A stretch of DNA of 64,000 nucleotides from Proteus columbae (GCF_002777965.1 NZ_NGVR01000020.1:1-64000), one strand, 5' to 3'. Shown: positions 17,648 through 26,634, counted from the first letter of the stretch. Numbers and translations are program-made. Notes: a model not told the origin generated them from the sequence alone.

Positions 17648-18807
17648 TATTTTGCCTCCGAATAGCCCGCTCCTTGGCTTGCAGAGCAGACATAGATAGT
17701 TTCTTTTAATCCCGTTTTAGCCTCATATTGCGCCTTAACAGAATCAACGACTTTATCAACTAAATCTGGTGTCACTAATGCTACGACACAACCGCCAAAT
17801 CCACCACCTGTCATTCTTACACCACCACGATCACCAATCACCGATTTCACGATTTCAACCAATGAATCAACCTCGTTGACTGTGATTTCAAAATCATCGC
17901 GCATTGAGTGATGTGATTGCATCATTAACTGACTCAATGTGGTTAAATCACCATGGCGTAAAGCTTCTGCCGCATCTAATGTACGGCTATTTTCAGTGAT
18001 AACATGACGAGCTCGACGATAAACCACGTCACTCATTAATGCTTTTTTAGCAAGTAAATCATCTAATGTGGCATCTCTTAATGCAGTCACATTTAGAATA
18101 CGAGCGGCTTCTTCACACTGTTGACGACGAGTATTGTACTCACTATCCACTAAGCCACGCTTTTTATTGGTGTTGATAATCATCACGACCATATTTTCTG
18201 GCATTGTTACTGCCAACGTTTCTAATGAACGACAGTCGATTAATAGTGCATGATTTTCTTCACCACAAGCCGAAATAAGCTGATCCATAATGCCACAGTT
18301 ACAACCAACAAATTGGTTTTCTGCTTTCTGGCCATTTAATGCAATCTCTTTTTGGCTAATAGGTAATTGATAAAGTGTTTTAAGCGTTTGACCAATGGCA
18401 ACTTCTAACGCGGCAGAAGAACTTAATCCTGCACCTTGAGGAACATTTCCAGATATTGCGATATCCATACCATAAAAAGAATAGTTATCTTTTTGTAGAA
18501 AATGAATAACACCTCGAACGTAATTAGCCCACATTTTATTAGGTAAAAACTCAATGGTATTATCGAGGCTAAATTCATCCACTTCATTTTGATAATCAAC
18601 CGCAATGACACGAATAGTATTATCTTCTCGTTTTGCAGCGGCAACGACCATTTGATAATTAATGGCGCAAGGTAAAACAAACCCATCATTATAATCAGTG
18701 TGTTCGCCAATAAGATTTACCCTACCTGGCGCTTGAATAAAATGTGTAGGTACGTAGCCAAAAATAGATGAAAATGAACGAGTCACATTATTAATAAGTG
18801 CCTGCAT
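17647..18807 (-). CDS. galK: Galactokinase
   Basis: This phosphorylates D-galactose to galactose-1-phosphate with ATP. The 386-residue GHMP kinase shows the signature [20 protein letters not shown] near residue 27, the ATP loop [18 protein letters not shown] near residue 120, and [12 protein letters not shown] near the C-terminus. AAGGA precedes the ATG. It follows galT after a 132-base gap that contains a weak AT-rich hairpin near 18860. Confidence 0.96.
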   Translation of the reverse strand: MQALINNVTRSFSSIFGYVPTHFIQAPGRVNLIGEHTDYNDGFVLPCAINYQMVVAAAKREDNTIRVIAVDYQNEVDEFSLDNTIEFLPNKMWANYVRGVIHFLQKDNYSFYGMDIAISGNVPQGAGLSSSAALEVAIGQTLKTLYQLPISQKEIALNGQKAENQFVGCNCGIMDQLISACGEENHALLIDCRSLETLAVTMPENMVVMIINTNKKRGLVDSEYNTRRQQCEEAARILNVTALRDATLDDLLAKKALMSDVVYRRARHVITENSRTLDAAEALRHGDLTTLSQLMMQSHHSMRDDFEITVNEVDSLVEIVKSVIGDRGGVRMTGGGFGGCVVALVTPDLVDKVVDSVKAQYEAKTGLKETIYVCSASQGAGYSEAK

Positions 18808-18939
18808 AATAAATCCTTAGCTTAAAATTAAGTAATAAAAACCCCACCACATCATTATGTAAATAATGAGATGTTCGATTTAATTTATTTCGTGCGCAAA
18901 AAGCAGATTAATTAAAATACCTTGCTATATTGCAGGTCA

Positions 18940-19995
18940 TTAACATTGCTCTTTATAATGAATGTCACTTGATTGACGTAAATTATTCGCAGCTTGTTCT
19001 GGCGTTAGATCTCTTTGCGATTCTGCCAGCATTTCATATCCCACCATATATTTACGCACAGTGGCTGAACGCAATAATGGCGGATAATAAAGCGCATGTA
19101 ATTGCCAGTGATCGACATTTCTATCATCTTTAAAAGCTGGCGCAAAATGCCATCCCATTGAATAAGGGAAAGAACAGTGGAATAAATTATCATAACGACT
19201 TGTTAATTTTTTCATTGCAATAGCAAGATCATCTCGCTGAGCACTATTTAATTCACTCATTCTTCGAATATGTGCTTTAGGTAATAACATCGTTTCATAA
19301 GGCCAAGAAGCCCAATAAGGTACTACCGCCAGCCAATGCTCTGTTTCAACTACGGTACGACTTGTATCTTTACACTCAGCATCAACATAATCGATTAATA
19401 GATTGCGCCCGTATTTTTCAAAATAAGCTTTTAATTGCGTATCTTTTCGCGCTAATTCATTAGGCAAAAAATCACTCGCCCAAATTTGTCCATGAGGATG
19501 AGGTTGAGAGCATCCCATCGTTTCGCCTTTATTTTCGAATACTTGAACCCAAAGATATTCTTTGCTGAGTTCTTCTATTTGATTATCCCAAGTATCAACG
19601 ATTTTACGTAAGCTACTGACAGGTAATTCAGGAATAGTTTTTCCATGATCAGGTGAAAAACAGACGACTCGACTAATTCCTCTTACTGTTTGGGTTTGAA
19701 ATAAAGGATTTGATGAAGGCTCAACATGATATTCGTCTTGCAACAACGCAGAGTGGTCATTATTAAAGACATACGTTCCTGTGTAATCTAGATTTTTATC
19801 CCCAGAGACACGGGTGTTGTTTGGACACAAATAACAGTGAGGATCATAAGAGGGAAGTGTCGCAATCTGAGGCTTTTCATCTTTGCCATTCCAAGGTCGT
19901 TTCGCTCTATGTGGTGAAACTAAAATCCACTGGCCAGTTAGCGGATTATAACGACGATGAGGATGTTCAACAGGATCAAAAATCAGTTTTGACAT
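18940..19995 (-). CDS. galT: Galactose-1-phosphate uridylyltransferase
   Basis: This transfers UMP from UDP-glucose to galactose-1-phosphate. The 351-residue HIT-superfamily enzyme has the active-site HPHGQIWA (His-x-His) near residue 164, zinc-site cysteines in CYLCPNN near residue 55, and HFAPAFKDD near residue 295. It starts 45 bases after galE. It ends with HYKEQC, and no truncation is seen. Confidence 0.96.
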   Translation of the reverse strand: MSKLIFDPVEHPHRRYNPLTGQWILVSPHRAKRPWNGKDEKPQIATLPSYDPHCYLCPNNTRVSGDKNLDYTGTYVFNNDHSALLQDEYHVEPSSNPLFQTQTVRGISRVVCFSPDHGKTIPELPVSSLRKIVDTWDNQIEELSKEYLWVQVFENKGETMGCSQPHPHGQIWASDFLPNELARKDTQLKAYFEKYGRNLLIDYVDAECKDTSRTVVETEHWLAVVPYWASWPYETMLLPKAHIRRMSELNSAQRDDLAIAMKKLTSRYDNLFHCSFPYSMGWHFAPAFKDDRNVDHWQLHALYYPPLLRSATVRKYMVGYEMLAESQRDLTPEQAANNLRQSSDIHYKEQC

Positions 19996-20040
19996 AACCT
20001 TCTCTCTTATTTATTCAAGATTATCTGAATACTTTAAGTC

Positions 20041-21057
20041 TTATTTCAGATAACCATTTGGGTTTTGTAACTGCCAACGCCAAGCATCTGCTGCCATATC
20101 ATCAATTGAACGAATGGCTTTCCAGTGTAAATCTTTCTCTGCTTTTGCAGGGCTTGACCAACATTCTGCAATATCACCAGGGCGACGAGCTTGTAATTGA
20201 TAAGGGATAGGTTTACCGCTGGCTTTACGAAATGCTTCAATCATTTCAATCACGCTAGTGCCGTTACCTGTTCCCAAATTATAAATGTGTAAACCCGCTT
20301 TTTTACCTAATGCATTTAATGCTGCGATATGACCATCAGCCAGATCCATAACGTGGATATAATCACGAACACCTGTGCCGTCTTTTGTTGGATAATCATC
20401 ACCAAAAACAGCCACTTGTTCACGACGACCAATTGCCACTTGAGAAATATAAGGGGTTAAGTTATTTGGAATACCTTTAGGATCTTCCCCCATCGTACCT
20501 GATGGATGCGCCCCTACTGGGTTAAAATAGCGCAGCAAACTAATAGACCAACTTTCATCAGCGACAAATAAGTCAGATAAAATGCGCTCAACCATATATT
20601 TGCTCGTGCCATAAGGGTTAGTTGTTCCCCCTACTGGCGAATCTTCAGTAATAGGAACCGCTTGAGGATCACCATAAACGGTTGCAGATGAACTAAAAAT
20701 AATACTTTTTACGCCCACATCACGCATACAACGCACAAGCACCAATGTGCCATTAACATTGTTGTCGTAATATTCAATTGGCTTCTGAACAGATTCACCA
20801 ACCGCTTTCAATCCCGCGAAATGAATAACAGACTGAATAGAATGCTTAGCAAAAATTGATGCTAATAGCTGGTCATCACGAATATCACCGTTATAAAACA
20901 GAGGGCGTTTACCTGTTAGGGCTTCAACACGATTAAGTACTTCTTCATTCGCATTGCTAAGGTTATCTAAAATAATCGGTGTCATACCTGCTTCAATCAT
21001 TTGTACGCAAGTATGGCTACCGATATATCCCATACCACCTGTTACTAATATTTCCAC
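20041..21057 (-). CDS. galE: UDP-glucose 4-epimerase
   Basis: This interconverts UDP-galactose and UDP-glucose. It supplies the Leloir pathway and galactose for lipopolysaccharide and capsule. The extended SDR enzyme has the NAD motif GGMGYIGSH at the N-terminus and the catalytic YGTSKYMVE (Tyr-x3-Lys) near residue 150. I choose the GTG at 21057 (338 residues, the E. coli length) because AGAGG lies at correct spacing; the GTG two codons earlier overlaps that site. It is the first gene of galETKM. Confidence 0.95.
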   Translation of the reverse strand: MEILVTGGMGYIGSHTCVQMIEAGMTPIILDNLSNANEEVLNRVEALTGKRPLFYNGDIRDDQLLASIFAKHSIQSVIHFAGLKAVGESVQKPIEYYDNNVNGTLVLVRCMRDVGVKSIIFSSSATVYGDPQAVPITEDSPVGGTTNPYGTSKYMVERILSDLFVADESWSISLLRYFNPVGAHPSGTMGEDPKGIPNNLTPYISQVAIGRREQVAVFGDDYPTKDGTGVRDYIHVMDLADGHIAALNALGKKAGLHIYNLGTGNGTSVIEMIEAFRKASGKPIPYQLQARRPGDIAECWSSPAKAEKDLHWKAIRSIDDMAADAWRWQLQNPNGYLK

Positions 21058-21164
21058 ATTCACCTCTTTTGATTCAATTCAAAGGAAAAGCGCAAGACGG
21101 TTTCTGTTCACTGACACAGAGTTTAACAAGATCAGCGAAACCTTTTCGTGATCAAACCGACATT

Positions 21165-21184
21165 TAGTGTAAACGTTTACACTA
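21165..21184 (-). promoter_or_regulatory. Perfect GalR-type operator upstream of galE
   Basis: TAGTGTAAACGTTTACACTA is a perfect 20-base palindrome containing an exact match to GTGKAANCGNTTNCAC. It lies about 108 bases upstream of the galE start codon. Confidence 0.88.
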
Positions 21185-21297
21185 TTTTCGCGCTACTTAA
21201 ATTTTATAAAAATCTTAGTTTAGAATTGTATTACAGTAAGTTAATATAATATGTAATACATCCCACCGCTTTAACACTAAAAATAACACACATTAAA

Positions 21298-21313
21298 AGT
21301 AAACGATTACATC
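21298..21313 (-). promoter_or_regulatory. Second GalR-type operator upstream of galE
   Basis: AAGTAAACGATTACAT fits 10 to 11 of 13 consensus positions. Its centre is 131 bases from the first operator. The E. coli gal operators are about 114 bases apart and are bridged by a GalR-dependent loop. Confidence 0.68.
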
Positions 21314-21407
21314 TCATTTAATGTGCTAATTATATGATAAAACTGACATTCAATGGGTTTTATCATACCTTATTAACTTCCCTGCTAATATGTTTAAGCG
21401 GGGTAAG

Positions 21408-21613
21408 AACACTCTCAATAAAATGCTTACAGTTTAATAAGTGCTTTATTGCATAAACACTCTCAATAAATACTTACCGTTTAATAAGTGCTTTATTGCA
21501 TAAACACTCTCAATAAATACTTACCGTTTAATAAGTGTTTTATTGCATAAACACTCTCAATAAATACTTACAGTTTAATAAGTGTTTTATTGCATAAATA
21601 CTCTAAATAATTC
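21408..21613. repeat. 47-bp tandem repeat array (four units plus a degenerate fifth)
   Basis: Units start near 21408, 21456, 21503, 21550 and, in decayed form, 21597. The period is 47 bases (48 for the first). Each unit begins AACACTCTCAATAAA and contains a self-complementary segment (AATAAATACTTA pairing with TAAGTGCTTTATT), so each can form a hairpin. Units differ at only a few positions. The array lies between galE and ghrB and abuts a palindromic element. No spacer variation is present, so it is not CRISPR. Confidence 0.92.
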
Positions 21614-21713
21614 AAATTACAGCTAGGCGACAAGTGAATGAGTCGCTAGGAGCATACATAAGTATGTGACTAGTGCGAATGAACGCAGTCAACAACGCTG
21701 TGATTTGAATTAT
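21607..21713. repeat. 107-bp palindromic intergenic element
   Basis: Terminal inverted repeats ATAATTCAAATTACAGC (21607-21623) and GCTGTGATTTGAATTAT (21697-21713) match at 16 of 17 positions. The interior has CATAC/GTATG and related arms centred near 21660. The layout recalls the dispersed palindromic repeats of Serratia, Yersinia and Photorhabdus. Whether it is repeated elsewhere in this genome cannot be seen here; I found no second copy in the window by eye. It ends 24 bases before the ghrB start codon. Confidence 0.75.
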
Positions 21714-21737
21714 GACGAGTATCGAATGGAGAACATA

Positions 21738-22697
21738 ATGAAACCGATTGTCTTGCTCTATCAAGATCTTCCTGAAAAACTGTACAAAAAACTATCTGAT
21801 TTTGCTGATATCAAACAATTTAAAACGCTCTCTTTAGACTCTAGTGATTTACGTTCAGCACTTGCCAATGCCTCTGGATTACTTGGTGCTGGTGGCAATA
21901 TTGATGAAAAATTTATTAGCCAATCTCCTCATTTAAAAGCCGTTTCAACGGTTTCTGTAGGCTATGATAATGTTGATGTTAATGCACTTACCAAGCGTAA
22001 TATTAAACTAATGCATACTCCAACCGTATTAACAGATACTGTCGCAGATACCATGATGGGATTAGTACTTGCCGTAGCAAGGCGTATTCCTGAACTTGCG
22101 GATAATATTAAACAAGGTTTATGGGTTAAAGGTATCACACCTGATTGGTACGGTACTGATGTTCATCATAAAACCATGGGTATTATTGGCATGGGGCGAA
22201 TAGGCAAAGCTTTAGCACAGCGCGCGCACTTTGGTTTTAACATGAATATTCTTTATCACTCACGTACAGAATATACAGAAGTGAACGATAAATTTGCTGC
22301 AAAGCATTGCACTTTAGAAGTCTTATTACAGCAATCTGATTTCGTCTGTATCACGTTGCCATTGACACCAGAAACGCACCATTTAATAGGTCAAAAACAA
22401 TTTTCGATAATGAAACCTGATGCTTATTTAATTAATGCAGGTCGTGGGGCTGTGGTAGACGAATTGGCACTAATCAGTGCATTAGAACAAAAAGAGATCG
22501 CGGGAGCTGGGCTGGATGTTTTTGAAAAAGAGCCTCTATCTTCATCGTCACCTTTATTAACGATGAAGAATGTCGTTGCTGTTCCGCATATCGGCTCTGC
22601 AACCAAAGAGACTCGCTATGCGATGGCTGAATGTGCAGTAGATAATCTGATTGCGGCGCTAAGTGATCAAGTAAAAGAAAACTGCGTCAATTTCTAA
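21738..22697 (+). CDS. ghrB: Glyoxylate/hydroxypyruvate reductase B
   Basis: This is an NADPH-dependent 2-hydroxyacid dehydrogenase reducing glyoxylate, hydroxypyruvate or 2-ketogluconate. The 319-residue protein resembles E. coli GhrB along its length, with [20 protein letters not shown] (nucleotide-binding) near residue 138, [10 protein letters not shown] near residue 232 and the catalytic-His segment [12 protein letters not shown] near residue 281. I start at the ATG at 21738, behind GGAGA. A longer frame reading back into the palindromic element is unlikely to be used. Confidence 0.92.
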   Translation: MKPIVLLYQDLPEKLYKKLSDFADIKQFKTLSLDSSDLRSALANASGLLGAGGNIDEKFISQSPHLKAVSTVSVGYDNVDVNALTKRNIKLMHTPTVLTDTVADTMMGLVLAVARRIPELADNIKQGLWVKGITPDWYGTDVHHKTMGIIGMGRIGKALAQRAHFGFNMNILYHSRTEYTEVNDKFAAKHCTLEVLLQQSDFVCITLPLTPETHHLIGQKQFSIMKPDAYLINAGRGAVVDELALISALEQKEIAGAGLDVFEKEPLSSSSPLLTMKNVVAVPHIGSATKETRYAMAECAVDNLIAALSDQVKENCVNF

Positions 22698-22740
22698 AGT
22701 AGTAAGTAACAAGTAACAAATAGCGTTTTTGAGACACAAA

Positions 22741-22774
22741 AAAAGGTAATGATAGTCTATCATTACCTTTTTAT
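22741..22774. terminator. Bidirectional terminator between ghrB and the CDF gene
   Basis: AAAAGGTAATGATAG (22741-22755) pairs with CTATCATTACCTTTT (22757-22771), with A-tract and T-tract flanks. It can serve both convergent genes. Confidence 0.92.
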
Positions 22775-22791
22775 TCGATGTTCAAATGAGT

Positions 22792-23706
22792 TTAAGCAGG
22801 ATCAACGTGAGCCATCACACTCAAAATCTGTTTATTTTGCAAAACATTATTACGTGCATTAACAACAATCGCATGACTTTCATTGACGGTGAGATCGCCT
22901 TTGATTTCAAGATGTACATCTACGAGTAAATAATCACCTGAACGACGCGTCTTTAAATCATGAATGCCTTGCACGCCCGGTGTTGAAACTAGCATCTGTT
23001 TAATCTCTTCCAACGTTTCTTCATCAGCCCCTCTATCCATTAAATCTTGTAGAGCTTGATAAGTAAAACGCCATCCCATACGACCGACAAATAATCCGAC
23101 AATCAATGCTGCTAATGGGTCAAAAAATTTAAATCCAGCTAAACTTCCGATAATACCAATCGCAACAACTAATGAAGAAGCAGCATCAGAACGCGCATGC
23201 CAAGCATTGGCGACTAACATAGTTGAGTCCACTTTTTTTGCAACGGCGAGCATATAGCGGAATAATCCTTCCTTAGCCGCTAATGCAAGTAAAGCCACAT
23301 ATAAAGCAACACTATGAACTTCAGGAATAGTCGATGGATCTAAAATTTTATGAATGGCAGAAAACACCATTCCTAAACCAACAATTAATAAAATAGTCCC
23401 AAGAATAAGTGATGCTGCATTTTCATAACGAAAATGCCCATAAGGATGATCAGCATCAGGTTGTTTCTGACTACCTTTATTGGCAATTAAAACAACAAAG
23501 TCAGCAATAAGATCAGAAAGTGAGTGAATACCATCGGCAATCAAACCTTGAGAGTGTGAGAAAAAGCCCACTGTAATTTGCCAAATGGATAAAATAATAT
23601 TGACAAAAACACTCACTAACGTGCTTTTTTTAGCTGCCTTAAATTTTTCAGACTGCTTATTATCAGCCCGAACCAACTCAATATCATCAATGTGATTATG
23701 TGTCAT
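22792..23706 (-). CDS. Cation diffusion facilitator (CDF) metal exporter
   Basis: This is an inner-membrane divalent-metal/proton antiporter of about 304 residues with six helices and a C-terminal cytoplasmic dimer domain (LKTRRSGDYLLVDVHLEI). Metal-site residues are visible as DGIHSLSD in helix 2 and HARSDA in helix 5, and it has a DHPYGHFRYE loop. It differs from FieF and ZitB enough that the metal is not assignable. I prefer the ATG at 23706 (MTHNHIDDIEL); an ATG at 23787 adds 27 untypical residues. Neither has a good ribosome binding site. Confidence 0.85.
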   Translation of the reverse strand: MTHNHIDDIELVRADNKQSEKFKAAKKSTLVSVFVNIILSIWQITVGFFSHSQGLIADGIHSLSDLIADFVVLIANKGSQKQPDADHPYGHFRYENAASLILGTILLIVGLGMVFSAIHKILDPSTIPEVHSVALYVALLALAAKEGLFRYMLAVAKKVDSTMLVANAWHARSDAASSLVVAIGIIGSLAGFKFFDPLAALIVGLFVGRMGWRFTYQALQDLMDRGADEETLEEIKQMLVSTPGVQGIHDLKTRRSGDYLLVDVHLEIKGDLTVNESHAIVVNARNNVLQNKQILSVMAHVDPA

Positions 23707-23787
23707 AATAATAATCTTATTTGGTTTTAAATAGCCTACTCTATTGCCATAGATAAATAGAGTTCCATAGGTTATTTCAGGTTCCAT

Positions 23788-24240
23788 AACTCATTGGTGA
23801 GGATAAAGGACGACTCTGAATAACAATCCAGTTTAGGGACTAAGATTGCTGTCCAGACATCATATTGAGATGTCATTACCTATTAATATGCCATATTTAA
23901 ATCTTCCTGTCTCTTATTTTTATCAATAAAATCTTATAGATACAGAACAATAATATAATTGATAATCATTCTTTTATGCATTTTCTATTTTTAATAAGAA
24001 AAAGAGAAATTTATTTTTAAGACAACATTATTAATTTCTTTTCTGTCAACAAGTTAAGGTGTATAACTTATTTTCATTATATTATTAATATTATTTCAGA
24101 CTGTTTTTAATTTTTAATGCTTAATAATGTAAAGCAGTAAATAATCATTCTCACTCTTATTTAGAACACAGATCACAGCTATTTTTTACTATTAGGCGAT
24201 AATGGTAAATATTTTAAACTAACGCTAAGTGAGGTTTGTA
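23788..24240. other. Intergenic region with two partial Fur-like motifs
   Basis: An AT-rich gap between a leftward CDF gene and a rightward uspF gene. TTGATAATCATTC (23959-23971) matches the Fur core and ATAATCATTCTCA (24141-24153) matches it partly. Neither is a full 19-base match. No RNA gene or terminator was seen here. Confidence 0.35.
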
Positions 24241-24678
24241 ATGTATAAGAAAATCCTAGTTCCCATTGATATTTTAGAAGATGAACTTTCTCAGGAACTA
24301 ATCGCTCACATTGAACAAATAGCAAAGGTGGGTAAACCTGAGATCCACTTCCTCACCGTTATTCCTAATGCTGAACTTTTCTTTGGTATCGAGTTTGCTG
24401 CTATTCCTGAAAAATTCAAAGATTCATCAGAACGTACTCGTCTTGCTTTTGTTGCATTACAAGAAATGATTAAAGATGCAAAAATTCCTGATGAGCAAAT
24501 TATATGTAATGTTGGTGTCGGTAACGCAAAAGATGAAATTTTAGAATATGCCCGCCACATTGATGCTGATTTAATTGCGATTGCGTCACATAGACCTAAT
24601 GTTTCCTCTTATTTATTAGGCTCAACGGCATCATCAATTGTACGCCATGCAAAAATGTCAGTTTTAGTTATACGTTAA
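24241..24678 (+). CDS. uspF: Universal stress protein, UspF-like
   Basis: This is a 145-residue cytoplasmic UspA-fold nucleotide-binding protein. It starts YKKILVPIDI and ends ASHRPNVSSYLLGSTASSIV followed by a short strand, very close to E. coli UspF, with the ATP-loop pattern G-S-T-A-S-S. The ATG at 24241 is chosen for the GAGG six bases upstream. UspF-class proteins are linked to stress survival and adhesion; no specific role is visible here. A terminator follows. Confidence 0.88.
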   Translation: MYKKILVPIDILEDELSQELIAHIEQIAKVGKPEIHFLTVIPNAELFFGIEFAAIPEKFKDSSERTRLAFVALQEMIKDAKIPDEQIICNVGVGNAKDEILEYARHIDADLIAIASHRPNVSSYLLGSTASSIVRHAKMSVLVIR

Positions 24679-24698
24679 TATTTAGCTTAAATAACAAC

Positions 24699-24731
24699 AA
24701 AGCCCTTTGTTTCAACAACAAAGGGCTTTTC
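24699..24731. terminator. Terminator between uspF and eco
   Basis: Perfect 12-bp stem AAAGCCCTTTGT / ACAAAGGGCTTT (24699-24710 with 24718-24729), loop of seven bases, followed by T. It may act in both directions. Confidence 0.92.
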
Positions 24732-24766
24732 AGTAAATTATGACCTAACCTAAATAAGCTTGACTG

Positions 24767-25246
24767 TTATTTTTTAACCGAATCTTGAGTAGTCTCAGCA
24801 GCTGACCAAATACGATATTTCACATCTACATCTTTTGGTGCATAAACAACAATAGGTAATTTGCTGTTATAACGGATGAAGGCATCTGATCCCATATTTG
24901 CCTGTACAAAGGCATCTTTTTTCGTATTGTCAGCACATCCCATCATTGTTGACATTGGGCCATTTAAATCGCCAACAACATAATAGCTATAACCCCAACC
25001 TTCTAAATTCTTTTCATCTAAATCCGCACCAAACCACTGATGGTTGCAATCTACTTTAAGTTCTTTACCAATAATTAATTCAACTTGGTAATTGTTTTCA
25101 TTATCTTTTTTCTCTAACTCGATAACATGACGAACTTGATTTTCTTGAGCCTTAGGATAAGGTGCAACTTTATCTAAACTGTCAGTAGCTTGTGCACACG
25201 CAGATAAAGACATCGCTGCTACTAAAGATAATATTACTTTGTTCAT
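24767..25246 (-). CDS. eco: Ecotin, serine protease inhibitor
   Basis: This is a periplasmic dimeric inhibitor of trypsin-like serine proteases, including host neutrophil elastase. The 159-residue protein keeps the family layout: VAPYPKA, VELIIGKELKVDCN, EGWGYSYYV, the reactive loop STMMGC with Met at P1, and the C-terminal PIVVYAPKDVDVKYRIW. It starts at 25246 behind GGAGAG. The signal sequence contains LSAC (Cys17), which fits a lipobox, although cleavage after AQA (residue 20) by signal peptidase I is also possible. Confidence 0.94.
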   Translation of the reverse strand: MNKVILSLVAAMSLSACAQATDSLDKVAPYPKAQENQVRHVIELEKKDNENNYQVELIIGKELKVDCNHQWFGADLDEKNLEGWGYSYYVVGDLNGPMSTMMGCADNTKKDAFVQANMGSDAFIRYNSKLPIVVYAPKDVDVKYRIWSAAETTQDSVKK

Positions 25247-25510
25247 CACTCTCTCCATTTTTACAGCGAACACTTCGCCGTTAACAAAATTAGTCAGATG
25301 TTTTTATTGCTCGTTATCTGAATACTAATATTTTTAGTGCCTAAATGCTAACATCTTAGTAAATAGTACTATGAGCGGATAATTCTGAATGTTTCAAAAA
25401 GAAAAATCACGTTTTTTCATGAAATGTAAATTTGTGATACATCACCGTGCAGATAAGCTATCTATGATTATACTGAAATAGAGACCCAATTTCTTTTCAT
25501 AGGAGGTTAT

Positions 25511-25726
25511 ATGTTCTCAGATCAACAAGCCCTTGTTTCTCAATTAAGAAATAGTGATCCCCGCTTTGAAGCTCTCTACGATAAACATCATCGACTCGAT
25601 CAAGAAATTGCTAAATTAGAAGGCCCTAACGGAGCTGGCTATAACGATGAAGTTGCCAAACTAAAAAAAGAAAAACTTCATCTTAAAGATGAAATGCAAA
25701 AAATACTTCAACGAAGTGAAAAATAA
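25511..25726 (+). CDS. ydcH: YdcH family protein (DUF465)
   Basis: This is a 71-residue, highly charged helical hairpin protein. NSDPRFEALYDKHHRLDQEI and the later KLKKEKLHLKDEMQKILQ match E. coli YdcH closely. Its function is unknown. A strong AGGAGG ribosome binding site lies before the ATG, and a terminator follows, so it is monocistronic. Confidence 0.93.
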   Translation: MFSDQQALVSQLRNSDPRFEALYDKHHRLDQEIAKLEGPNGAGYNDEVAKLKKEKLHLKDEMQKILQRSEK

Positions 25727-25735
25727 GGCTCTTTT

Positions 25736-25765
25736 TAAGCGATGATATAATGTCATCGCTTTTTA
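25736..25765 (+). terminator. Terminator after ydcH
   Basis: Stem AAGCGATGA / TCATCGCTT with a seven-base loop, then a T-run; starts 10 bases past the stop codon. Confidence 0.88.
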
Positions 25766-25836
25766 TGATTAAAAACAAAGATAACGCCCCACAAAGATGC
25801 ATAATAAATATATCTTTTATTCTTTAGGGGTTAAAT

Positions 25837-26076
25837 ATGTCATCAATTCATGGTCATGAAGTTTTGCAAATGATCCTTTCTTCAGAAACTGCATTTACTA
25901 AAACATCGCTGATTGATGCTATCCATAAACAATTCGGCAATGACTCACGTTTTCATACTTGTTCAGCTGAAAATATGACAGCGACAGAATTAGTTGATTT
26001 CTTAGAAAGGAAAGGTAAATTTATTCCATCAGAAGGTGGATTTACAACGAGTGAAAATAAGATTTGTCATCATTGA
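25837..26076 (+). CDS. yecH: YecH family metal-binding protein (DUF2492)
   Basis: This is a 79-residue protein with SIHGHEVL at the start, RFHTCSAENMTATELVDFL in the middle and KICHH at the end, nearly the E. coli YecH pattern. The conserved His and Cys residues suggest metal binding. In E. coli it lies near ferritin genes; here it stands alone between ydcH and dinI. AGGGG precedes the ATG. Confidence 0.93.
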   Translation: MSSIHGHEVLQMILSSETAFTKTSLIDAIHKQFGNDSRFHTCSAENMTATELVDFLERKGKFIPSEGGFTTSENKICHH

Positions 26077-26209
26077 TAGACATATTGCTTTAAAGCTCGA
26101 TTGCCAGTGATTTCCTTTTCTATCTCATTGGCTTTTTATATAAATAAGTAAAAAGCCAATTCGTTCTGACAATCGTAATTACTTTATTTACTACATGTTT
26201 TACTACATT
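26077..26209. other. Intergenic hairpin region between yecH and dinI
   Basis: TTGGCTTTTTATATAAATAAGTAAAAAGCCAA (about 26129-26160) forms a 10-bp stem (TTGGCTTTTT/AAAAAGCCAA) and could terminate transcription from either side of these convergent genes. Confidence 0.6.
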
Positions 26210-26455
26210 TTATTCATCGTCTGTTTGTAACCAGCCATCATCTTCCCAAACGCTTTGAATAAGTTCCATTATGTGTTCATGCTTAGTTTCATCTTTTATG
26301 CCCGTCACTTGAATCGAGTTCATGCTACTAAAGGCAATACGAAACTGCATATCTGGATATTCTGGAATGATCTTTTTTCTCAGTTCGTGTTCTAAGAGCG
26401 GAAATAATGAGTCGGTTATCTTAGATTGTTTATTAAATAAAATTTCCACACGCAT
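26210..26455 (-). CDS. dinI: DinI-family SOS damage-inducible protein
   Basis: This is an 81-residue small acidic protein, the same length as E. coli DinI, which binds and modulates RecA filaments during SOS. It starts MRVEILFNKQSK and ends SVWEDDGWLQTDDE, with the typical acidic C-terminal helix. I choose the ATG at 26455 over one four codons earlier because of family length. A LexA box lies 28 bases upstream, supporting SOS control. It could be a DinI paralogue of other name. Confidence 0.88.
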   Translation of the reverse strand: MRVEILFNKQSKITDSLFPLLEHELRKKIIPEYPDMQFRIAFSSMNSIQVTGIKDETKHEHIMELIQSVWEDDGWLQTDDE

Positions 26456-26482
26456 TGGTTTCACCATTTAAAGGCAAATAGA

Positions 26483-26498
26483 CTGTATATAAATACAG
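26483..26498 (-). promoter_or_regulatory. LexA box of dinI
   Basis: CTGTATATAAATACAG fits CTG-N10-CAG with an AT-rich core, flanked by A and T as in strong SOS boxes. Confidence 0.9.
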
Positions 26499-26592
26499 TA
26501 TTATATTCTAAGAAAAAAGAAAAGACTTTTTGAGAAAATTTTTTATTAAATAGCATGAAATAAGTTTTTCGCATCTCCACAGGCTTAATGAT

Positions 26593-26615
26593 AAGATGTA
26601 TAATAAATACAACAT
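26593..26615 (+). promoter_or_regulatory. Candidate NsrR operator overlapping the ygbA -10 box
   Basis: AAGATGTATAA and AAATACAACAT, one base apart, resemble the two 11-base NsrR half-sites (AAGATGYATTT and its complement). TATAAT at 26599-26604 lies inside and is probably the -10 box, so NsrR binding would block transcription until nitric oxide is present. Confidence 0.65.
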
Positions 26616-26634
26616 ACAATTAAGAGAGAAATGT

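Noticed and set aside
21408..21613. CRISPR array
   Set aside because: The units are directly adjacent with no variable spacers; the whole 47-bp period is repeated.
21666..21737. N-terminal extension of ghrB into the palindromic element
   Set aside because: The extension is encoded by repeat sequence, while the ATG at 21738 has GGAGA and gives the family N-terminus.
23788..24240. RyhB-like small RNA near the Fur-like motifs
   Set aside because: No RyhB core sequence or intrinsic terminator follows either motif.
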